Of a DNA stretch of 13,288 nucleotides, positions 7,276 to 12,850 are shown in pieces (the stretch's first letter is position 1; each line of letters opens with the position of its first letter). The notes beneath the pieces are model-generated. The model searched no databases and had not been told where the DNA came from. It saw nothing but the letters and a program-made list of their open reading frames with translations. A program made the translations under genes and the position numbers. This stretch comes from Bacteroidota bacterium (GTDB lineage Bacteria > Bacteroidota > Bacteroidia > Cytophagales > Cyclobacteriaceae), in contig JAHEMS010000026.1 of assembly GCA_024643595.1 (NCBI GenBank), forward strand, positions 2,276 through 15,563, given 5' to 3'.

Positions 7276-9213
7276 ATGAGTGTTGTGAAAATTACATTGC
7301 CAGATGGATCATCCAGAGACTATCCTTTGGGAGTCAAAGGAATTGAAATAGCTCAAAGTATCAGTGAAGGATTGGCCCGTAATGCATTATCAATAGAGGT
7401 AAATGGTGAAATCTGGGATTTAAGCAGACCAATTTATGCTGATTCGGCAATTAAAATTTTTACATGGAATGATAAAGGTGGAAAATATGCCTTTTGGCAT
7501 TCTTCCGCACACCTTTTTGCTGAGGCGCTGGAAGCACTTTATCCGGGAGTAAAGTTTGGTATAGGTCCTCCTATTGAAAATGGATTTTATTACGATGTTG
7601 ATTTAGGAGAAATTCCTTTTGGTGATGAAGAGCTGGTTGCCGTTGAAAAGAAAATGACAGAGCTAGCCAAAACCAATAGCCAGTTTGTGAGAAGTGATGT
7701 TTCCAAGCAGGAGGCTTTGGAATACTTCACTAAAAAGGATGACCCCTATAAATTAGAGTTGATTGATGGGCTTTCCGATGGATCAATCACATTCTATCAG
7801 CAAGGTAATTTTGTTGATCTCTGTCGGGGGCCACATATCCCATCAACGGGTCCGATCAAAGCAATAAAGCTGTTGAGTGTCGCTGGAGCTTATTGGCGGG
7901 GTAATGAAAAGAATAAAATGCTCAAACGTATTTATGGCATTACTTTTCCCAAGCAAAAAGAATTGGAAGAATACCTTCACCTGTTGGAAGAGGCGAAGAA
8001 ACGAGATCATAGAAAATTGGGTAAAGAATTAGAACTATTTGCCTTTTCGGAAAAAGTGGGAATGGGTTTACCATTATGGTTACCCAAAGGAACAATCCTG
8101 CGTGAGCGGCTGGAACAATTTATGCGAAGGGCACAAGTTCGTGCTGGTTATGAACCTGTGGTAACACCCCATATCGGCAGTAAGCAATTGTATGTTACTT
8201 CCGGGCATTATGAGAAGTACGGAAAAGACTCTTTCCAGCCAATTCATACCCCTGATGAGAATGAAGAGTTCCTGCTTAAGCCAATGAATTGCCCGCATCA
8301 TTGCGAAATCTATAAGGTTAAACCAAGATCATATAAAGATTTGCCTATCCGATATGCAGAATTTGGAACCGTTTATCGCTATGAGCAAAGTGGTGAACTT
8401 CATGGGCTCACCCGGGTTCGTGGATTTACGCAAGATGATGCTCATATATTTTGCCGGCCTGATCAGGTAAAAGATGAATTTATAAAAGTCATTGATCTTG
8501 TGCTGTTTGTTTTCAAATCACTTGGATTTGAAAATTATACTGCACAGGTTTCGCTGCGAGACCCTGAAAATAAGGCAAAGTACATTGGTGACGATGAACT
8601 TTGGGATCGTGCCGAAAGGGAAATCCAGGAAGCAGCGGATGAACGTGGACTAAAAACAGTGGCTGTTAAGGGAGAGGCTGCCTTTTATGGCCCTAAGTTA
8701 GATTTTATGGTGAAGGATGCGCTAGGCCGAAGCTGGCAATTGGGCACTATACAGGTAGATTATCAGCTTCCTCAGCGTTTTGAACTTGAATATATTGGCT
8801 CAGACAATCTTAAACATTGCCCGGTAATGATTCATCGGGCGCCTTTTGGTTCTTTGGAGCGTTTTGTAGCGGTACTTATCGAACATTGCGCTGGCAATTT
8901 TCCGCTATGGCTAGCTCCTGACCAAATTGCTGTACTACCTATATCCGAGCGATTTAATGAATATGGCCAACAGGTTCTTGATATACTTAAGCAAACAGAT
9001 ATAAGGGGCTTTTTAGACGATAGAAATGAGAAAATTGGAAGAAAAATAAGAGATGCGGAAATAAATAAGGTCCCTTTTATGCTTTTGGTCGGTGAAAAGG
9101 AAGTCCTTGAAAATAAGGTATCCGTGAGGAAGCATGGGGAAGGAGACAAGGGGGTAATGAATCTAAATGATTTTGTTGCGTCCTTTTCAAAGGATTTCTC
9201 TCTTCCATCTTGA
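7276..9213 (+). CDS. thrS: threonyl-tRNA synthetase
   Basis: The protein has 645 residues (E. coli ThrRS has 642) and charges tRNA-Thr with threonine in the cytoplasm. All domains are present: TGS (about 1-63), the N2 editing domain (about 70-225) with HSSAH (H75, H79) and DLCRGPH (C183, H187) forming the site that removes mischarged serine, the class II catalytic core (about 250-545) and the anticodon-binding domain (about 550-645). In the core, KPMNCPHH gives zinc ligand C339, TQDDAHIF gives H390 and VMIHRAPFGSLERF gives H520. Motif 2 has R368 in VYRYE, and motif 3 has R529 in SLERF. Nothing essential is missing. The ATG at 7276 fits the conserved TGS start. It leads the cluster thrS-infC-rpmI-rplT, in the same order as E. 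coli. The short leader has no room for a T-box, and the E. coli-type operator that binds ThrRS is not evident. Confidence 0.98.
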   Translation: MSVVKITLPDGSSRDYPLGVKGIEIAQSISEGLARNALSIEVNGEIWDLSRPIYADSAIKIFTWNDKGGKYAFWHSSAHLFAEALEALYPGVKFGIGPPIENGFYYDVDLGEIPFGDEELVAVEKKMTELAKTNSQFVRSDVSKQEALEYFTKKDDPYKLELIDGLSDGSITFYQQGNFVDLCRGPHIPSTGPIKAIKLLSVAGAYWRGNEKNKMLKRIYGITFPKQKELEEYLHLLEEAKKRDHRKLGKELELFAFSEKVGMGLPLWLPKGTILRERLEQFMRRAQVRAGYEPVVTPHIGSKQLYVTSGHYEKYGKDSFQPIHTPDENEEFLLKPMNCPHHCEIYKVKPRSYKDLPIRYAEFGTVYRYEQSGELHGLTRVRGFTQDDAHIFCRPDQVKDEFIKVIDLVLFVFKSLGFENYTAQVSLRDPENKAKYIGDDELWDRAEREIQEAADERGLKTVAVKGEAAFYGPKLDFMVKDALGRSWQLGTIQVDYQLPQRFELEYIGSDNLKHCPVMIHRAPFGSLERFVAVLIEHCAGNFPLWLAPDQIAVLPISERFNEYGQQVLDILKQTDIRGFLDDRNEKIGRKIRDAEINKVPFMLLVGEKEVLENKVSVRKHGEGDKGVMNLNDFVASFSKDFSLPS

Positions 9214-9222
9214 TATCTGAAT

Positions 9223-9252
9223 TTTGAAAAAAAGAAAAAAGAGCGATATTTG
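9223..9252 (+). promoter_or_regulatory. internal promoter for infC-rpmI-rplT
   Basis: TTTG (9223-9226), an 18-nt purine-rich spacer that is almost all A and G, then GATATTTG (9245-9252), one mismatch from TAnnTTTG. Transcription would begin near 9259 and give infC a leader of about 55 nt. It lies in the 100-nt gap after thrS, so the initiation-factor and ribosomal-protein genes can be expressed independently of thrS. In E. coli the same cluster also has internal promoters. Confidence 0.5.
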
Positions 9253-9313
9253 CAGCCCTGTCAAAGGACCAGGCAGGAATATTTAAAAAATAGTAAGTAC
9301 TTAAACCCAAAGA

Positions 9314-9886
9314 GTGGCAATATTTCAAGGTGGAAACCGCCCAAGGCCTTTTGTAAGGGGCCCGCGGAGAGTAGTAGAAGAACCTTATCGCGTTAATGAG
9401 CGCATTCTGGCCCCCCGTGTGAGGGTGGTTGGCGAAAATATAAAGGTGGATGTTTATCCGACTTCAACTGCCATAAAGATGGCCCAGGATCAGGGATTGG
9501 ATTTGGTGGAAATTTCACCCAATGCAGATCCTCCGGTTTGTAAAGTCATCGATTACTCTAAGTTCAAGTACGAGCAAAAAAAGAAGCAAAAGGAAATTAA
9601 GGCCAATGCACAGAAAACGGTTTTGAAAGAAATCAGGTTTGGCCCTAATACGGATGAACATGATTTCAATTTTAAATTGAAGCATGCCGAAAATTTCCTA
9701 AAGGAAGGAGCTAAAGTTAAGGCATATGTGCATTTTGCCGGCCGTTCAATTGTGTATAAAGAAAGGGGAGAAATTCTATTATTGAAGTTCGCCCAGGCAC
9801 TGGAAGAATTAGGCAAGGTAGAGCAGCTGCCAAAATTGGAAGGCAAGCGCATGTATATGATGGTTGCGCCTAAGGGAAAGAAGTAG
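9314..9886 (+). CDS. infC: translation initiation factor IF-3 (GTG start)
   Basis: The protein has 190 residues and matches IF-3 throughout: N-domain PYRVNERILAPRVRVVGEN (about 25-43), DLVEISPNADPPVCKVIDY (61-79) and YEQKKKQKE linker, then C-domain with KEIRFGPNTDEHDFNFKLKH and a basic tail (APKGKK). IF-3 binds the 30S subunit, keeps it apart from 50S and checks the start codon and initiator tRNA. The first ca. 24 residues are a basic, Pro/Arg-rich extension like those of other Bacteroidota IF-3s. The start is GTG at 9314: an in-frame TAA at 9302-9304 rules out anything upstream, and the first in-frame ATG is at about codon 57, inside the N-domain. In E. coli infC begins with the rare AUU, which lets IF-3 repress itself; GTG is only mildly non-standard, so the same control here is unproven. 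rpmI follows after 25 nt. Confidence 0.97.
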   Translation: MAIFQGGNRPRPFVRGPRRVVEEPYRVNERILAPRVRVVGENIKVDVYPTSTAIKMAQDQGLDLVEISPNADPPVCKVIDYSKFKYEQKKKQKEIKANAQKTVLKEIRFGPNTDEHDFNFKLKHAENFLKEGAKVKAYVHFAGRSIVYKERGEILLLKFAQALEELGKVEQLPKLEGKRMYMMVAPKGKK

Positions 9887-9911
9887 TTAGTTGATTTTAA
9901 ATTTATAAGTA

Positions 9912-10112
9912 ATGCCTAAGTTAAAAACAAAGTCAGGAGCCAAAAAGCGCTTCAAGGTTACCGGAACCGGTAAGATTAAGCGTAAGAAAGCTTATAAGAG
10001 ACACATTCTGACTAAGAAAGGTACTAAACAGAAAAGAAGATTAGGACACGCTACCACCGTTAAGAAGGTTGATGAGAGTAACGTGAAGCCAATGCTTCCT
10101 TATCTGGTTTAA
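9912..10112 (+). CDS. rpmI: 50S ribosomal protein L35
   Basis: The protein has 66 residues, the usual length for L35, and is very basic. It begins MPKLKTKSGAKKRFKVTGTG and contains KRHILTKK and RRLGHAT, all hallmarks of bacterial L35, a small protein that packs into 23S rRNA in the large subunit. It lies 25 nt after infC with no visible signal between, so it is cotranscribed. The gap to rplT is 116 nt, larger than elsewhere in the cluster, and its stop codon lies inside the first of two hairpins there. Confidence 0.97.
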   Translation: MPKLKTKSGAKKRFKVTGTGKIKRKKAYKRHILTKKGTKQKRRLGHATTVKKVDESNVKPMLPYLV

Positions 10113-10155
10113 TCCGTCAAGTCGGATTTATTTGGTTCGTCCGCCAGGTGGCGGA
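10111..10155 (+). promoter_or_regulatory. two hairpins in the rpmI-rplT spacer
   Basis: Hairpin 1 pairs AATCCG (10111-10116) with CGGATT (10123-10128) over a 6-nt loop and overlaps the rpmI stop codon. Hairpin 2 pairs TCCGCC (10140-10145) with GGCGGA (10150-10155) over the loop AGGT. Neither is followed by a T-run, so they are not intrinsic terminators. They could stabilise or process the mRNA, or form part of an L20 feedback site, as L20 controls its own operon in E. coli and Bacillus. The second may also be a copy of a dispersed palindrome. Pairing is seen; any role is inference. Confidence 0.5.
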
Positions 10156-10228
10156 TATATGTTTAACCCGGTAATTGGCACATAAGTGTTTTGAAACAAA
10201 AGACCGCCAACGCCAAAAATTAAAAATT

Positions 10229-10573
10229 ATGCCACGTTCAGTAAACAATGTTGCATCCCGTGCCAGACGCAAGCGCGTCATGGAATTAGCCAAGGGATAC
10301 TTTGGTCGTAGAAAAAATGTATGGACTGTAGCTAAAAATGCAGTTGAAAAAGGCTTAGTCTACGCATACCGTGATAGAAAAGCCAAGAAGAGAGATTTCC
10401 GCACGCTTTGGATCGCACGTATTAACGCCGGAGCAAGACTGCATGGAATGTCTTATTCTGAGTTTATGGGTAAAATCAAAAAGGCTGGCATTGATTTAAA
10501 CCGCAAAGTACTTGCCGATTTGGCCATGAACCATCCTGCAGCATTCGAAGCTGTTGCGAAGAAGTTAAAGTAA
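10229..10573 (+). CDS. rplT: 50S ribosomal protein L20
   Basis: The protein has 114 residues from the ATG at 10229 and begins MPRSVNNVASRARRKRVMEL, the standard L20 start. YFGRRKNVWTVAKNAVEKGL and the RDRKAKKRDFRTLWIARINA segment are also diagnostic. L20 binds 23S rRNA early and is needed for 50S assembly; in several bacteria it also represses translation of its own operon. The reading frame is open upstream to a TTG at 10175, but that extension (KCFETKDRQRQK) matches nothing in L20, so the ATG is the true start. It is the last gene of the thrS-infC-rpmI-rplT cluster, and a strong terminator begins 22 nt after its stop. Confidence 0.98.
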   Translation: MPRSVNNVASRARRKRVMELAKGYFGRRKNVWTVAKNAVEKGLVYAYRDRKAKKRDFRTLWIARINAGARLHGMSYSEFMGKIKKAGIDLNRKVLADLAMNHPAAFEAVAKKLK

Positions 10574-10594
10574 TCCCGTATTACTTATTAAGTT

Positions 10595-10621
10595 AAAGGG
10601 GGCTTGAATGGCCCCCTTTTT
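10595..10621 (+). terminator. intrinsic terminator after rplT
   Basis: AAAGGGGGC (10595-10603) pairs perfectly with GCCCCCTTT (10611-10619) over a 7-nt loop, and the right arm runs into five T (10617-10621). This is a textbook Rho-independent terminator closing the translation cluster. Confidence 0.92.
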
Positions 10622-10633
10622 AAATTTTGGCTG

Positions 10634-10825
10634 ATGCGAACAACGAAGAAAATATTCCTAATCGTCGCCGTCATTTTCTTTGCAATGCTTATTTATGTGA
10701 GCTATGATATTTCATCTCGCACCACCTTTCCGGGATCAAAGCCTCAGCTTAAAGAGCGCATTAAAAATCAATTTCTGAAGCCGGATACTGTCAAAAGAGA
10801 TTCTACTGTGTCCATTAGTCGCTAA
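10634..10825 (+). CDS. small single-pass membrane protein, 63 aa
   Basis: I do not recognise a family. The protein starts at the ATG at 10634 with a basic tip (MRTTKK), then one hydrophobic helix (about 7-25, IFLIVAVIFFAMLIYVSY), then a polar basic tail of about 38 residues with SKPQLKERIKNQFLK and a Ser/Thr-rich end. It is probably anchored in the inner membrane with the tail outside the cytoplasm, or acts as an uncleaved signal anchor. A TTG at 10604 would extend it by ten codons, but that stretch is the rplT terminator, so it is rejected. It starts only 13 nt after the terminator T-run; the only promoter-like element is a weak box (AAATTTTG, 10622-10629), so it may depend on read-through. 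Composition and the clean membrane helix favour a real gene. Confidence 0.6.
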   Translation: MRTTKKIFLIVAVIFFAMLIYVSYDISSRTTFPGSKPQLKERIKNQFLKPDTVKRDSTVSISR

Positions 10826-10827
10826 AA

Positions 10828-10911
10828 ATGGCCATTAAACAGATTATTCCGAGAAAAATCGGTCATAGGTTTGCTTTTTTTAATAAGGATTCTACCTTAG
10901 TAACAGATTAA
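10828..10911 (+). CDS. possible 27-codon ORF
   Basis: An ATG 2 nt after the stop of the 63-residue protein opens a 27-codon frame, MAIKQIIPRKIGHRFAFFNK followed by DSTLVTD, ending 20 nt before a very strong terminator. It has no signal peptide or membrane helix and no family I recognise. Tight spacing to the upstream gene and the terminator behind it are the only arguments for it; a frame this short can easily arise by chance. Confidence 0.25.
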   Translation: MAIKQIIPRKIGHRFAFFNKDSTLVTD

Positions 10912-10931
10912 AGCCAACTATAGACGAGATT

Positions 10932-10968
10932 ATCCCCGAAAGTCAAGGACTTTTGGGGATTTTCTTTT
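10932..10968 (+). terminator. strong intrinsic terminator
   Basis: A 13-bp stem pairs ATCCCCGAAAGTC (10932-10944) with GACTTTTGGGGAT (10948-10960), with one G-U pair and a 3-nt AAG loop, followed by TTTCTTTT. The T-run lies only on the plus side, so it ends plus-strand transcripts. It closes whatever is transcribed from 10634-10931 and insulates the sigma-factor operon downstream. Confidence 0.85.
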
Positions 10969-11016
10969 ATAGCCCACCCGTCCATGCTTTCAATTCTGTA
11001 ACTTGTTAAAACCGAA

Positions 11017-11043
11017 GGCAACCCTTTCTCTTTCTATTCCGTC
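11017..11043 (+). promoter_or_regulatory. ECF-sigma-type promoter before the sigma gene
   Basis: GGCAACC (11017-11023) followed after 16 nt by CGTC (11040-11043) fits the general ECF promoter pattern of an AAC-containing -35 and a CGTC -10. Transcription would begin near 11050 and give a leader of about 33 nt. ECF sigmas commonly transcribe their own operon, so this is a candidate autoregulatory promoter. The motif is short and could be chance. Confidence 0.42.
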
Positions 11044-11082
11044 CTGTTCAAGATTCTTTTAACCGATAAACCTGGAGATTTC

Positions 11083-11625
11083 ATGCACCTGCTAATTCAA
11101 GGTTGCAAACGTAAAGATCGCGATAGTCAGCGGCTGCTCTATCAGCATTATTATGCGTATGCCTTGAGTATTTGTGCCCGCTACTCCAGAAATATCAGTG
11201 AAGCAAAAGAAGTAGTGAACGATGGCTTTATGAAAGTGTTTGCAAAAATTGATCAATACAATCCAGACTCTGCTTTCAAAGGGTGGATGAGAAGGATTAT
11301 GATCAATACATCAATTGATCAGTATCGTAAAGAACTGAAACATCAGCAGCACGATAACCTAGCTTCTGTATTTTCATCGGTGATACAACCACAGGCCATT
11401 ACCGATCTATCGCACGAGGAACTGATTGGATTGGTGCAGAAGCTATCTCCTGCATACCGGACAGTTTTTAATTTATATGTTATTGATGGCTATACCCATG
11501 AGGAAATAGGTAAGCTTTTAAAAATATCATCGGGTACTTCAAAATCCAATTTGTTAAAAGCAAGGGAGAATTTGAGAAGAATGTTGGAAGGATTGAATAA
11601 GATATCGTATGAAAAATTTAACTGA
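11083..11625 (+). CDS. ECF-type RNA polymerase sigma-70 factor
   Basis: The protein has 180 residues and only regions sigma-2 and sigma-4, the ECF layout. Sigma-2 covers about 12-85: DSQRLLYQHYYAYALSICAR, then EAKEVVNDGFMKVFAKIDQY (core-RNAP and -10 binding) and AFKGWMRRIMINTSIDQYRK. Sigma-4 covers about 115-170 with the helix-turn-helix YTHEEIGKLLKISSGTSKSN, which reads the -35 element. There is no extra C-terminal domain. The ATG at 11083 is chosen because LLIQGCKRKDRDSQ matches the usual ECF start; the frame is open further up but has no better start. Its last 17 nt overlap the start of the next gene, so the two are translationally coupled, as is typical of a sigma and its membrane anti-sigma. 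An ECF-type promoter lies just upstream, suggesting self-activation. The signal and target genes are not evident. Confidence 0.92.
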   Translation: MHLLIQGCKRKDRDSQRLLYQHYYAYALSICARYSRNISEAKEVVNDGFMKVFAKIDQYNPDSAFKGWMRRIMINTSIDQYRKELKHQQHDNLASVFSSVIQPQAITDLSHEELIGLVQKLSPAYRTVFNLYVIDGYTHEEIGKLLKISSGTSKSNLLKARENLRRMLEGLNKISYEKFN

Positions 11626-12841
11626 CCAGGAGCTCGATTCAGTTTTTAAAAATGCTGCGGAAGGCTACGAACCAGCCTTTGATCAGGCTGCCTGGGATTC
11701 CATGAAAGCGAAGCTGGATCAGCCAGCACCTACCTTCTGGAAGAGATGGATGTCTTTTGCTTTTTTTGGTCTGATGATTTTTTCTGGTGGTATTTGGGTA
11801 GGAACTTATATCAACAGCGTTCGCTCACCGAATCCGTTAACAATCAATGCCAATGGTGAGCGGTTAACTCAGTCAGAAAAGAATACAACTTTTGCAGATC
11901 AGGATAAAAAAAAGCAAACAACAACTCAGCAGGATCCATCGCCATCTCAACATAGTGCCGTCAGCAAACCTCCTGCAATAGGAAGCCTGCTTACGCTACA
12001 TCAGGAAAACACAGAAGAAGGAAACACATCAAATACGAATCAACATCTGGATTTCACTAAGGAAAGTGGTACTGTCATCAAAATTGCGGACACAGATCAT
12101 CATATGATCGATGAAACCGCCTTCACATCGAGGGAGAATAAGCAGGTTGTAGCACGTGAAGATTTGATGACAGACCCTTTACCTGACTCCTCGCAAAGCA
12201 AACTGATTGAAGTGATAGAGGACACGACTCAATCAGTTGCTGAGGAGAAATCAAACGCTAACAAAAAAGATGATCACTCATTTTATTTGCGCCTACTGGC
12301 ATCACCTGATGTTTCTTCAATAAGTCACGGATCGGCAACTACAACAGGTAGCAATTACGCATTGCTTTTTGAGTATCAGCTGACGACGCGATGGTCAATA
12401 TCCAGCGGCACAATCTTATCGATGAAGAGATACGCTACCGATAACGAATTCACCTATGGAAAATACACTGCGGATCGGATGGCAGGTGCCTGTAGGGTTT
12501 TGGATATTCCCATAAATATATACTATCGTTTTCGCCCTCAACAAAAGACTTCGTTCTATGGAAGCATTGGACTTTCCTCCTATGTCATGCTGGAAGAGGA
12601 TTATACCTACACATTTGATTCTCCTACCGGTAGTCGCGACTTCACTTCCAATATCTCTGGTGAAAATAATGAGTGGTTCAAGATGCTCAATATTTCATTC
12701 GGAGTTCAGTATCATGTTGCACCACGATTTCATTTGCAGGTGGAGCCATTTATAAAGGCACCGTTAGCCGGTGTTGGTGAGTGGGATGTAAAGTTATCAA
12801 GCATGGGCGTTTTTATGGGTCTTAAGTATAAAATCAATTAA
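11609..12841 (+). CDS. anti-sigma-like membrane protein with C-terminal beta-barrel-like domain
   Basis: The protein has 410 residues in four parts. The cytoplasmic part, 1-45 (LTDQELDSVFKNAAEGYEPA, then FDQAAWDSMKAKLDQ), is of the size and helical character of sigma-binding regions but has no zinc-binding HxxxCxxC motif. A single membrane helix follows at about 48-67 (SFAFFGLMIFSGGIWVGTYI). A linker of about 150 residues (70-222) is rich in Q, T, S, N, D, E and K and probably disordered. The C-terminal domain (about 223-410) shows alternating strands such as YALLFEYQLTTRWSISSGTI, IPINIYYRFRPQ, TSFYGSIGLSSYVML, ISFGVQYHVAPRFHLQVEPF and VFMGLKYKI, like the small PorT/OmpA-type barrels of Bacteroidota. 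Position, coupling to the sigma gene and architecture suggest an anti-sigma factor. The barrel would sit in, or contact, the outer membrane and the linker would cross the periplasm. That topology is inferred. The next gene starts 9 nt after the stop. Confidence 0.8.
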   Translation: MKNLTDQELDSVFKNAAEGYEPAFDQAAWDSMKAKLDQPAPTFWKRWMSFAFFGLMIFSGGIWVGTYINSVRSPNPLTINANGERLTQSEKNTTFADQDKKKQTTTQQDPSPSQHSAVSKPPAIGSLLTLHQENTEEGNTSNTNQHLDFTKESGTVIKIADTDHHMIDETAFTSRENKQVVAREDLMTDPLPDSSQSKLIEVIEDTTQSVAEEKSNANKKDDHSFYLRLLASPDVSSISHGSATTTGSNYALLFEYQLTTRWSISSGTILSMKRYATDNEFTYGKYTADRMAGACRVLDIPINIYYRFRPQQKTSFYGSIGLSSYVMLEEDYTYTFDSPTGSRDFTSNISGENNEWFKMLNISFGVQYHVAPRFHLQVEPFIKAPLAGVGEWDVKLSSMGVFMGLKYKIN

Positions 12842-12850
12842 TAAAGAGTT

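Noticed and set aside
9077..9328. Minus-strand open frames across the thrS 3' end and infC start
   Set aside because: They overlap two certain genes and the infC promoter, and their composition is that of antisense frames.
10175..10228. Upstream extension of rplT from a TTG start
   Set aside because: The added 18 residues match nothing in L20, while the ATG at 10229 gives the standard N-terminus and length.
10604..10633. Upstream extension of the 63-residue membrane protein from a TTG start
   Set aside because: The codons lie in the loop and right arm of the rplT terminator; the ATG at 10634 directly precedes the basic tip and membrane helix.
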